Below the pieces are notes generated by a model that was not told the DNA's origin, searched no databases, and saw only the letters and a program-made list of their open reading frames with translations. From positions 1-64,000 of the forward strand of contig JASAMV010004664.1 of the NCBI GenBank assembly GCA_030248065.1: a stretch of 64,000 bases of DNA, read 5' to 3'. How positions within the stretch are numbered: position 1 is the first letter of the stretch; each line of letters begins with the position of its first letter. Positions 49,001 through 57,955 of this stretch are shown piece by piece. Source of the DNA: Rhynchonema sp. JSB1_4 (Eukaryota; Nematoda; Chromadorea; Monhysterida; Xyalidae). A program made the position numbers and the translations under genes.

Positions 49001-49418
49001 CCACGTGCCTGCCTAAACCACAGTGATGCTCAAACAAAATGTTTCAGAGGCTGTTTGGCGAGCTCTGTGGATGATGCTCTGAAAAACTTTTCACTTTAGT
49101 CTGAGGGCGGCCTTAGGCCATCGTCGGGAACACTGTCAAGCCTGATTCGCTTGAATAATAATTTTGTAAGATCAGTAGTAAACGCACATATATTCAATTT
49201 GTGATGTTTCACACATTCACATTGATGCGCAGGTGAGTCTCGATTCACGGGTGCGAGAGATCATCAACACGAACATGGTGCATCCGTCGGCGCACACTTT
49301 CGACGGGGCCCAACATCAGATCTACACGTTGATGCAGCGCGACTCGTACCCAAGATTCGTGTCGTGCACAATGTACAAACGGTTACTTCAGTCATACGGC
49401 CAGTTCGAGGACTTATAA
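34059..49418 (+). CDS. RZ-family regulator of G-protein signalling (RGS17/19/20-type)
   Basis: Exons: 34059-34175, 36755-36877, 37659-37750, 45608-45694, 47992-48053, 48202-48368, 49233-49418. All junctions keep phase and give 277 residues to TAA. Residues 1-80 are Thr/Asn/Ala-rich. Exons 3-4 encode a basic stretch and the cysteine string CCFCWCCCCSCSCLTV, which is diagnostic of RZ proteins and is a palmitoylation and membrane-targeting signal. The RGS domain follows: WGTSFDAMMAH, then KLFAEFLKSEFSDENILFWQ, IIYEDFISILSPKEVSLDSR and QIYTLMQRDSYPRFVS. This order and wording match RGS17 and RGS20. RZ proteins speed GTP hydrolysis on Gz/Gi alpha subunits; that role is from family knowledge. The first exon is chosen because its donor phase joins exon 2 and its frame starts at ATG 34059; it is the least certain part. 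Introns 3 and 4 hold many MITEs. Confidence 0.92.
34690..34878. mobile_element. MITE with AGTCCAGCCACGAACTCATG termini (copy 2)
   Basis: The left end AAGTCCAGCCACGAACTCAT and the right end CATGAGCTCGTGGTTGGAAT are inverted. It is the shorter relative of the element in the macin A intron. It lies in RGS intron 1. Confidence 0.7.
35210..35392. mobile_element. MITE with CGCCAACACGAGCCCGATTT termini (copy 2)
   Basis: The left end CTACGCCAACACGAGCCCGA and the right end TGCTCGTGTTGGCGTATAGT are inverted. The interior shares ACGTTGCATTCTACAACGTG with the 15.1-kb copy. It lies in RGS intron 1. Confidence 0.72.
36222..36443. mobile_element. MITE with CCGGAGCATATGCCAAA termini (copy 2)
   Basis: The left end TACCGGAGCATATGCCAAAA and the right end TTTTTGGCATTATCCGGTA are inverted. 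The inside contains GTCCCCAGGGGC and GCCCCCACTGAGG, like the 14.3-kb copy. It lies in RGS intron 1. Confidence 0.62.
39430..39682. mobile_element. Long hairpin MITE (GGAGTTATACTTGTCCATTT)
   Basis: The arms are over 110 bp and nearly perfect: GTTGGAGTTATACTTGTCCA and, at the right, its complement ending CAAGTATAACTCCAGC. Inside each arm are GACAAATTTTTGTTTCAATC and a GCACTAATTTCGACCAGCG block. Relatives occur at 45.81-46.01 kb, about 48.73-48.84 kb and 32.67-32.80 kb. It lies in RGS intron 3. Confidence 0.75.
41328..41911. repeat. Almost pure A/C low-complexity block
   Basis: About 580 bp contain essentially no T and only a handful of G. The sequence switches in abruptly after GACAGGGCAGGC and out at CCGCCTTTTTACAG. 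The long open frames on both strands (Lys/Asn/Thr/Pro-rich or Phe/Val/Cys-rich) are composition effects. It is either a very biased satellite or an assembly artefact. Confidence 0.85.
42101..42326. mobile_element. GATATTTTCGAAACGGTG MITE, copy 3
   Basis: The element begins GGGTGATATTTTCGAAACGG and ends TTTCGAAAATTCCACCC. CGT occurs directly at both edges. It is the most complete copy, with a clear centre ACATTCCACGTTAATAACAG. It lies in RGS intron 3. Confidence 0.78.
44477..44643 (+). CDS. Possible alternative first exon of the RGS gene
   Basis: An ATG-initiated frame (MRVQTEIVYSSSADYKPKQP ... MLLTWLPCFPAGIMGNQQN) ends at CAG|GTCCGT in phase 2. That fits exon 4 of the RGS gene at 45608, which begins with the last base of a codon. 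The resulting isoform would be 222 residues and would lack the cysteine string. It is supported only by phase and a reasonable donor. Confidence 0.4.
45810..46008. mobile_element. Hairpin MITE related to the 39.4-kb element
   Basis: The left arm has GGACTTTAAGCTTTGATTTG, then GACAAATTTTGGTTGAGC and GCGCACTAATTTCGACCAGC. The right arm is the complement with GCTCAACCAAAATTTGCC. It starts about 115 bp after RGS exon 4. Confidence 0.7.
46009..46600. mobile_element. MITE of GGTGGAGTGGAGAGTTGAGT type, interrupted
   Basis: The left part (46009-46250) has TTCACGAAACGGTGGAGTGG with GAGTGGAAAGTTCTGTGG steps. The right part (46480-46600) is the inverted counterpart CTCTCCACTTCACCCTTTCG TGAAGGGGTGAAT. 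Copy 4 of the GATATTTTCGAAACGGTG family sits between them, so one MITE has landed in another. Confidence 0.65.
46257..46475. mobile_element. GATATTTTCGAAACGGTG MITE, copy 4 (nested)
   Basis: The element begins GGGTGGAATTTTCGAAACGG and ends TTCGAAAATATCACCC. The left arm is partly altered (AAGCTGAAGTGAGCAGAAGC instead of the usual steps). Confidence 0.72.
47316..47672. mobile_element. MITE built of CACGGAA units
   Basis: The left end TGCGGACTTTAAGCTGAACA and the right end TGTTCAACCTAAGTCCGCCG are inverted. The arms repeat CACGGAA(A/C)/TTTCCGTG many times. It lies in RGS intron 4. Confidence 0.68.
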
Positions 49419-49526
49419 TGCCGCCTGCTGCGTCATCAAGGCCGGCTGATGTTTCACCATGCACCCGCTCGCACCCCATCTGCTACAAGTTGTCCAAGAC
49501 ACCACATTGCGGCTTATAGTAATGTG

Positions 49527-49625
49527 GTCAAATCATCTCGTCAAATAAAGTCGTCGAACACATGTATTACTTTTCGCGCTCATGTGATTGTGTTCGACGA
49601 CTTTGTTTGACGAGATGATTTGACG
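49527..49625. repeat. Small perfect hairpin after the RGS gene
   Basis: GTCAAATCATCTCGTCAAAT and the following AAAGTCGTCGAACACA are mirrored by TGTGTTCGACGACTTTGTTT and GACGAGATGATTTGAC around a loop of about 24 bp. It lies about 110 bp downstream of the RGS stop and is probably a tiny MITE. Confidence 0.65.
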
Positions 49626-50089
49626 ACAAAACCATTATCCCATTTGTAGCAATACTATATGACTATTCTCAGTACATTGGGACGGAGAAGTTCATTTTAA
49701 TTTAATCTACATACTTACGGCTCAGTCCCCAAACTGTGCCGTCTTCTTCAGGCCAGACGCGCACGCAGCCATATCCCCACCGCACCACAAGACGCCCGGG
49801 CCACGCATTGTCTAAGCGACTTGTTCACATTCTGGCATTGTTCGCATCTGAGACATTATCGTACTGGTTTAGTTTTAGTAATTGCAGGGTAAAATAGCGA
49901 TCAATGTACTGTCAGAAAATCCAGCAACACACTTTGATTTATCCAGGAAGCCCCTTTCTCACTAATAACAATAATGCACGTACATAGCAAGAAAACAAGG
50001 AACCTTGTCGAAAGCAAGGAAATATCAAATCAATGAAAAGCTGATAAAGAAGCAGACAGCAGTTTCTACGAAAACATAAACAGAATGTA

Positions 50090-50268
50090 GATGTTCACTG
50101 GTCGGGACCCGTGCCTGCGGCCCGGCTACAGCGCCGCGCCAGCCCCCGAAGACCCGTTAGCATACCCAAAGCTTACCCGTGAAAATTGACCCGTCCGCCC
50201 TTCCGAGGGGAGGGGGCCACAAACACATACATACATACATACATACGTCTTCCTGTTTTAGTAGTATA
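50090..50268. repeat. Possible RTE-type LINE 3' end with (CATA)n tail
   Basis: A GC-rich stretch (GGGACCCGTGCCTGCGGCCC ... CGAGGGGAGGGGGCC) is followed by (CATA)n and TTTTAGTAGTATAGATG. Short tandem tails ending TTTTA(G)TA(G)TATAGAT are typical of RTE LINE 3' ends, and only the last part would be present. Inference from tail form alone. Confidence 0.35.
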
Positions 50269-50879
50269 GATGTGCAACATGATGGCAATCAATACAGTAA
50301 ATAAGTTGAAAAAGCATTTAATGCAATGCCGTCACACGGATACAATGCAAAAATCCAATCTGTGTCATGTTTTTATGCAGCAAGGATACATGATGCCATC
50401 ATGTGAATCAACATCAATACTCCAAGATTTGCCCCACAAGTCTAAGCGTTTGGGTTTTCCGTGTGCACTTGACATTTTCACAGCTTTTGACACAGCTAGC
50501 TTTTTGGCAACATTGGTGAATTTGGTGTCACACAGATAATGCAGCACGTTACAGTCAAACAAGGCAAGTAGCACGCCCTGAGCACAAGGGACGGGTTCCA
50601 ATTGAATGCAAAGCTCAATGAGTTCCATTGTCACACCGAAATGACTTTTAACAAAAACTTTTCACCAGGGACATAAACTTTTGAGCCACACTGTGTGTAA
50701 TAAACATATATGTTGTGTCACTGGATATTGGTCGCACAATGACCATATAAGAATTCATCAAGTCTATCCTGATTTTCACGTTCAGTCACTCTTAACCACT
50801 GTGCTATTTGTAATTGTCACAAAACATTTTCACCTGAAAATAATCCAGCAGATCAGCAACGTTGGCGCAGGTCTGAAAC

Positions 50880-51010
50880 ATTCTCTTTACTGCATGATTT
50901 GTGTGCGATTGCGCAACGCAACGTTATTGCCCCGTCACTTTCCCTCTTTACGATTCAGGAAATAAATTTAACCAATTCTTATAAAGTCATTGTGCAACCA
51001 ATACCAACAA
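50880..51010 (+). pseudogene. Duplicate of the zinc-finger exon tail
   Basis: GTGCGATTGCGCAACGCAAC, CCCCGTCACTTTCCCTCTTT, ACGATTCAGG and AAAGTCATTGTGCAACCAAT closely match 52395-52490, the end of the C2H2 frame plus its 3' flank. No finger sequence is recognisable upstream of it, so only the tail was duplicated or survived. Confidence 0.6.
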
Positions 51011-51598
51011 TGTGTGGTATCGCGGCGGGGTCTCACAAAAGGCATACACGCAACAAACATCCCAACTGAGGGCTGAGGGGCTATTTGGACGTTTTCTGAA
51101 CGAGGCCTCTGGGTGGAGTTTCTAAAAAAACAGACGTTTGCCCCAATTAAACCCCAGGAGGGGGCAATTAAACTGATCCGGTACATGCTCGCTCACATGC
51201 GCAACATTTTATGGGGAGGGGGCATCGAGTTTACGACCATATTAGTTCGGTAGACACACTTGGGCATGACGCTTGGAGTGCAAAACTGGTTTGGCTTTCG
51301 TGTAGCAGGTTGTTGTACACACAATGCAATGGTGAGTTACTCAGCGATGATTGTAACACATACTGCATCGGCAACGAAAAATGTTGCACACTTGGGCAGA
51401 AATAAGTGAACGCTTGCTTTTTGGTAATTTACGTCTCAAACTCGAACACCGCATACTCACATACTTTTCGAAATATTTTTCGCTATTTGCCGGTACTGGT
51501 CGAGCTTTTCTTTCTTTGCTTTGGTGATTCAAAAAATATTTTGCAGGTGTACTGTATTTACTCACTCACACCGGACGTTTGTTCTCACATTTTTTCAG

Positions 51599-52447
51599 CC
51601 ATCATGTCAGTCCCCAATCGTGTTTGGAAATGCGCAGAGTGTGGAAAATCGTTCGGCAGACGCGAGCACCGAAATCGTCATTTACTCACTCACACAGCCC
51701 AACGACCGTTCATTTGCGAATCATGTGGTTATTCGTGTACGAGGAAGGATGTTCTAACTCAACACACGCGTATAGTACACAACAACGACCGACCATTTGA
51801 GTGTGCAACGTGTGGCGCGTGTTTCAATGTGAGATTCGAAGTGCACATTCACAATCAGGCAATCCATTCCAGTCTGAAGCGTTATCGTTGCGCTGAATGT
51901 TCGAAGACTTTCAAGTCACTGTATGGATTGAAGCTGCACTTGGTGGCTGCACATTCCGGCCAAACACCCCATTCTTGCGCACAATGTGGTCGTTCATTCA
52001 CACAACTGAGCAACATGCGAACGCATATGAAAATGCATTCAACAGTGAAGCGATACAATTGCAGCAAATGTGACTATGCCACTGATCACACCTGCAGTTT
52101 GAAGACGCATGTGCAAAGTCACCACAGCACGGATCGGACATCTCAATGCCCCAAGTGACCGAAAAACTTCAAATGCGAGGTAACACTTCGATTTCATGCG
52201 GTCACGCACTCCACAAATCGGCCGCACAAATGTACAGTATGTGGGTCCGCTTTCAAAACTGAGGCACACATTGAAACAGCACGAACACATTCATTACGAC
52301 ATCTTGCCATTCAGATGCACCGATTGTGATTACAGCAGCGCTCAAAGGGGAAACTTGAATACGCATAGACGCCGGATGCATCACGCTTTGCGTGCGATCA
52401 AGCAACGCAACGTCACCACCCCGTCACTTTCCCTCTTTACGATTTAA
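51599..52447 (+). pseudogene. C2H2 zinc-finger array with stop and frameshift
   Basis: After TTTTTTCAG at 51598 an open frame from ATG 51604 encodes six C2H2 fingers (CAECGKSFGRREHRNRHLLT H, then CESCGYSC, CATCGACF, CAECSKTF, CAQCGRSF, CSKCDYAT). The seventh finger begins CPK and then has TGA at 52156 where its second cysteine should be; the frame continues KNFKCEVTLRFHAVTH. Finger eight starts CTVCGSAFKTEAH and then jumps frame near 52260 to reach LKQHEHIH, and finger nine (CTDCDYSSAQRGNLNTHRRR) runs to TAA at 52447. With two lesions it is best called a pseudogene, although indel errors in the assembly would give the same picture. It would have been a nuclear DNA-binding protein. The upstream splice acceptor shows it is not a simple processed copy. 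Confidence 0.75.
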
Positions 52448-53204
52448 GGGAAAAAATTTGACCAATTTTATAAAGTCATTGTGCAACCAATACACAAACC
52501 GTTTGCATCCGCGCATATTATTAACATGCGCACATAACAAGCATACGGGCAGACAGCGGATCCCCTGTGCGCAAGCCTGCTGCGTGCGCACTGTTGGTGG
52601 TTGTGTGTGGGTGGGTGGGTAACTTCATGTGGTTGTGTTTTTTTACTAATACATTTGCGCACCCAAGTATCTTTGCAAAAGTTGTAGTAAAATGCCTTGG
52701 GAACATGATACCGTTATCCGCTGTTCAAGCCCCCACAATCCGTTAAGAACTTTTTTCGCTTGAACATTGACCAAAACTTGGAAAGTTTTTTACTTGAAAT
52801 ATGACTTTTTGAGTCACCCTGTACAGCCAAGTAGCACATTTTGGCCAGGAAGCATCTGCAGGAGCGTAGAATCCGAATGTTTATTCAATTTTTCAAAACG
52901 GTTCGCGCTAGTCTAAGTTATAACGTTTTCAATTTTTTTTGTCCGGGTGCAAAATGGGTGCGCAGGTGGAATATACAAAAATGGTCATATCTCAGGAAAT
53001 AAGCTGAGTTGAGCCGAAAAAATTGGCCGGCTTATCTAACTTACCAAGCACGTTAATGTGGCACCCAAAAGTCAAAAAAACCTTAATTTGCCTCAACCCC
53101 GTGCGTATAGCGGTCGAACTTCTCGGGCAAACCGTCTTAAACAAATAATATGAATCTGATCTGGGAACGAAAAAAAATAAAAATGCTTTTGTTTGGTACT
53201 TCAG

Positions 53205-54079
53205 GGCGAGTTTTCACTCCGTGACGACTACCTGAGACACATCAAGTCACATGTGGACGAATCAGCTACAACCGCAGCTCATGTGAGCGAGGAAACTTTT
53301 TTGTTGTTTTTCTGAATTTTTCTAAAGAACAATCTGTATTAAAAAATTTCGTGCACCTGTGAAGCTGGAGGAAAAATAGGATGTTTAATCACAGACTGGC
53401 GAGCTACACACCCCCACAACCCGTGCCAGTGAAACATCAACATCATCTAGTGTTACGATGGCCAGGTCGACCAAGTCGACCAAACCGAGGATCTTGGGCT
53501 CACGAAGAGCAGTGAAGCGTCTGGTACTCGATGACGAATCGAGCTATTCGTCCGTTAGCAAAACTTTTTTTTTGAAAGGACTCGCATCCCAATTCTAAAT
53601 TAGAGCTTACGAAGACGCTTCAGGGCCAGTCCATGATGATCTGAACAGTACAAATGTTTCATTGCCTGTCAAAGTCAAATCACAGTGGACGGGCCTAGAC
53701 TCTATTTTTTTAATCACGCACCAAAAAAATCTTACAGGACGACAAAGTTTCGGCTGACAAAAACCCGTTTGTTCTGACCGAGGCCGCCGAGGCCAGTTCC
53801 GATTCGTTGTTCAGCAGTGAACGGGAATCAGAGGAGGAGAACGAAAGTCCGGTCGAGACTCAGAGGGTATGTAATCTACTTCTGATCTAAACCTGAATGT
53901 TTTTGATTGACTAATTAAGTAAAGATGAAAAAACTTATACATACCATCCACTGCCGCCACATGCGTGCTAATCGCCATTAATAAGCAGATGAACGTAAAC
54001 ATGATGCCCAATTATTTATTTCCAGACTATGGGTGTCACACCGCAGACCAGTAAAAGGCCGTTGAAGCGAAATCGTCAG
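53205..54079 (+). CDS. Exons of a C2H2-like gene with acidic Ser-rich tail (partial)
   Basis: Four consecutive phase-0 exons are visible: 53205-53282 (GEFSLRDDYLRHIKSHVDES), 53395-53553 (basic, MARSTKSTKPRILGSRRAVK), 53738-53866 (SSDSLFSSERESEEENESPV) and 54026-54079 (TMGVTPQTSKRPLKRNRQ). Most have good acceptors (TTCAG, CACAG, TTACAG, TTCCAG). The first contains the F..RDDYLRHIKSH half of a C2H2 finger, so its CxxC half should lie in an earlier exon. The rest looks like a disordered region with basic and acidic patches, as in chromatin or transcription factors. It may be the 3' part of the locus with the finger array at 51.6 kb, but phase cannot be checked because that array is broken. The gene continues beyond 54079 and the end was not found. 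The word TGAAACATCA lies inside exon two, coding ETS. Confidence 0.65.
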
Positions 54080-55538
54080 GTTTGATTGGGGATTGGGGAT
54101 TTTCTTTCACCTGAAAAAAAACCATAAACTTTGACGGAAAAAAGTAAAAAAAGGCGCATCTAAATGCTGTATTCTGACTGATTCAACACAAACGATCAAC
54201 ACTGATAATAATGTGCGTGGTGTGTTCTGCCTGACTGGTTTCTGGTTCTGTTATACATACATAAGCAGCAAATACGTACTATAAATCATATACCCACAAT
54301 GCAATTTTTTTATCCGAAGTTCACAAAAAATCATCAGTAACTATGAAAGATTTTTCACTAATATAAACGTACATACTATTTCATTAAAACACTGTTACAA
54401 TTGCATTTACACATAAAGTTTGCCAGACAGATTGTGGACAGCAGCATTGAAAGTCACAGCGTGACCATCTTTGCGCAAATAAGGATGCCTACGCACGCAA
54501 TCCGTTTCGTCATTGTAACGGATGAACATGCAATGCGAAACTGGTATCTGTGAAAAATTCCATGATCTATTCACAAACTCAATCACCAATACCCAGTAGT
54601 GCCAGTAGGTTCTTCCCTTTGTCACACGTCGCACGTGCTTTAACATACGGCTCATCAGAATGCAGTGGTAACCAGAATCGAACAACAGGGCGCGAAGATC
54701 CTGAACTGGTATCAGTATTACCCACTATGTCACTTTATTCGGTGTTTGGCTCCAGTTTAAATTTACCATTTACATCCATTTTTTGCCACCCTTTCGATTA
54801 ACCTTCGATCATTTGCGACACCAACCATTTTTTCTCAACCAGCCAAACGATAGGAAAATTGATTAGCAGAGATGCTGGAGAAGTCATATTCAATACCTTT
54901 CGAAGGCAAATAAGCATTTTTTCATGGACACGTACGATTACCATGTGTAACGCGCGCGGGAACACATGACGAGCAAATAGAAAATACTTGCAAACAAAGG
55001 AGCAAAAAGTTTTATCTTGACCGACATTAATAACGAACTCCCACAATAAACAATCGAAAAACGAAAACAGGTACACAAAATTGATGAACAGAGCAGCGAT
55101 AAACCAAAAAGTGTGATTATAGGAGCACACACGACACTGTCCCCATGTGAAAAAGCGGCTCATATTAAAAAACAGAATGTGAAAATCACCAATCGCAAGC
55201 GACAGACATTACAAAAATTCATCGCAAAGGCATTCTTGTCCAATGATACGAACAGGAGCACAAAATTGCTCGTAAATTCAAACCACTAAACTAACTGAAT
55301 GTTTGGAAATCAAAGATGTTCAGGAAAATCTAGTGAATGTTTGGTTCAAATAATATGTGTCTAATCACGGAAATTTTCATCAATGCTCACATGATCTCGA
55401 GTCGCGCATCACTCAATCATGCGTCATAGCTTGACCTGAAAGAGGAAAAAAACGTGAATGTGTTTGCTGCCATAAGTCTGAGCAACGCTTGTTGATTGCT
55501 CTGATGATTCAGGGCACATATTTTTTTAAAAAAATTTA
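54080..55538. other. AT-rich region, no supported gene
   Basis: Minus-strand open frames at 54407-54685 and 54798-55163 are hydrophobic or basic but lack domains and neighbouring splice sites I can defend. They could be a decayed retrocopy or chance. Confidence 0.35.
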
Positions 55539-55856
55539 GGTACCGGAGATTTCCACTTAAACCCTCTATGAGGAAAATGGGTCTGAAAGCCCTCTGGGGA
55601 TTTGAGCGGAAAACCAGCATTGTTGGTATAGATAATTTATGGCAGCGTTCAGACAGTCTTATAGAATATTTGAAACTGATTACGAGGATGTTCATCTGAA
55701 CATCCGTAAAACCATAGAAAGCTACGATATATAGGTCAGTGATACAGTAAATTGAACTGGTTTGGCGAGTTTACTGATGAATAAAGAATCGATGAACAGA
55801 AAAAATAAATCCAATTAGAACCCGGGGCTTGAAGTGGAAAACTCCGGTACGTACCC
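55539..55856. mobile_element. MITE with GTACCGGAG(A/T)TTTCCACTT termini
   Basis: The left end GGTACCGGAGATTTCCACTT and the right end AAGTGGAAAACTCCGGTACG are inverted. No coding capacity. It resembles the GTCCCC/CCGGA family only loosely. Confidence 0.6.
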
Positions 55857-56447
55857 TTTTCCAGTTGGTACAATTGAGCCGCATGGAAGGGATTCTCTGA
55901 CGCAAACTTTTTCCAAGCGTGACTCGATTGCAGATTCGGGTCGCCTCTCAACATGACACGAACGTGTGCGTGAAGAGGAATATGTCAATGTGGGAGAAAT
56001 TAATTCTGGTGTTCGGTCTTGCATTGGTCACATGACTTTTTGCTGTGGGGATATATACTGATGACACTAATTCCGACAGCGTAAAATTTAGTCATTTTAA
56101 GTCCAGGAACTAGAAGCTTAGGTTGTTTATTTTGTGTGTGCACTTTAGATAGGGAATCACAGACAGCAGGGTGCAGTATAAAATCGGTCACAAATGCTAC
56201 GCATTTTCGGTCACTTTTTTAGCCGGGTGTGTCCACTGCACATATGCCAAAACCCACCGGCCAGAAAAGTGCCCGGTCACTTTTTGATAGGCATGGATGG
56301 CGAGTACTGTACATGGTGCAAAAGACACGTGACCAAGGCAATACAGGGCCTGCTAGGACCAATCTCCGATAGATTTTGACAAACTTGCAAATGATTTAAG
56401 GTTTTTTTTGGTAATCGAAAGAAATACTGTGTAATGTACACACTAAC

Positions 56448-57581
56448 CAACAACGTGGGCATTTGATACTCTTCTTTCACCGTCAGGTGGTCATTCACAG
56501 ATCGTTCGGTTCGGTCGATGGCGATCTTGGCAATGTCCAGCAACGGATCTCTGGACAACTTGTTGACCAGCAGGTGCTCGACATATGTGCAGAAACCTGG
56601 AAATTTTCTGTCACTACACTCATAAAATGTGTGAAAGCGTAAATTAAGCAATGGTGAAAAGCAATCATCTGTTTATCAATGTCATAAACGAACCAGGAAT
56701 GCCGAGAAATCCAGCCAGATCGGCGACCTTCGCCAGCATCGCCACACACAGATCGTTGGGCAAGATGCCTGTGTACATGTAACGAACGACCAGTTTGAGA
56801 GCTTCGAATGAACCACGACCAATCACCACCTGCAATTAAATCATTATTGTCACTGTCCGAAACAATTTATTGACAAATTTGAAAAATATTAACTTATACC
56901 CCGCTAAGATTTGAAAAACTAGATTAATTTTGAAATAAACCTTCTCGTGAACTCGTTGAGCACCAGACAGACGGCTTGAAAAGTATGACGATCGCGCAAT
57001 TAAGACCACTCGATTTGCCGTGAGTTGTTGGTTGCAGCATTCGATCGTCACATCGTGCAACGATTTTCTTCTTTCCCAAATGTCAGCGACGGCCATCATG
57101 AAGTCTGTGGGATCATCTGCTTCTGAAAAGGTATGGTAAGTTAAGTTTCTTAAGAAGAAGCTTTTTTATTATCAAACAAAACTTTATATAGTTAAAGTCC
57201 TTTTTGCAAACTCACTGGATTGCTTCACGGCTTTGGCACGGTCCAGCAACTTTAACTCCAGCAACGACAGGCGTGAAAACAGAAATCTCAAGGTCGAATG
57301 TGACTGAGCCGCCCTCAGCAACAAATCGATCTCTGCCTTTACCGCACAGCAAATTAAGGATGTGGATCAACTGAAATTCAACAGTTTTGCAAAATACAAA
57401 ATATAATTACGCTTTAAATATAAGACTGAACTAAAAAGCATTCGGAAGAGAAAACATCGCACACGTTTACCTTTGACGCCATGAAACCAGCACCGGGACG
57501 AAACACGAAGACCTGTCTGTTCAATAGTCGGTACTCTTTGCCGTTCTGGGTCCGGAACACGAAATCCACATGAGTGAACAG
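56448..57581 (-). CDS. BTB/POZ-domain protein (partial)
   Basis: Exons in order of transcription: 57581-57471, 57336-57216, 57122-56941, 56829-56694, 56596-56448. Phases agree throughout. The first exon reads FTHVDFVFRTQNGKEYRLLN; the second is leucine-rich (AEIDLLLRAAQ, then SLLELKLLDRAK), with a weak acceptor chosen because it alone keeps the frame. The BTB core is ADIWERRKSLHDVTIECCNQ, NRVVLIARSSYFSSRLSG and FEALKLVVRYMYTGILPNDL. A BACK-like helical part follows (DLAGFLGIPG, EHLLVNKLSRDPLLDIAKIA). BTB proteins often act as Cullin-3 substrate adaptors or transcription partners; I cannot name the subfamily. The 3' end past 56448 was not found. The first exon needs an upstream partner, and the exon at 58467-58619 joins it in phase. 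Confidence 0.8.
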
Positions 57582-57955
57582 CTGCAACAAGAATTACTCA
57601 TTGAAGTGAATCAAATGTGAATGATTTAGTTACTGAGGCAAGGGTCCTATCGGCAGGGTTGGGCAAAAAACGTTGAAATTAAAAACATCCAGAGCTCCGT
57701 TTTTTGAAGGAAAGAATGGTTAACAAGAGTAATTCTTTGTGTTGTAAGGTGAAATAAACATGTTTCGACCCATTTCTAGCAAAGTTGCAAACATTCCGAT
57801 TTGGCCCACCTCATCTGACCATATTTGGCAGGTGGTCGACCATGAAAGTCAAACTCCGTATGTCGACGGATCTCGGCAAAGTAAAAATTGGTCGAAAAAT
57901 TTTTGACAAATGTTGGACAAAAAACTTATTTTCCTCGAAGATCAGGGTTTTTTAC

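Noticed and set aside
50100..50215. GC-rich block as rRNA fragment
   Set aside because: No recognisable conserved rRNA core sequence; the (CATA)n tail fits a LINE end better.
52156..52158. In-frame TGA as selenocysteine
   Set aside because: A second lesion (frameshift) follows about 100 bp later, and no SECIS-like structure was evident; nonsense mutation or sequence error is simpler.
54407..55163. Two minus-strand frames with hydrophobic segments
   Set aside because: They do not connect without stops, carry no recognised domain and sit in AT-rich DNA.
56194..56379. Plus-strand frame with CTWC motif (GMDGEYCTWCKRHVTKA)
   Set aside because: Short, no neighbours with matching splice sites, and lies just beyond the minus-strand BTB exons.
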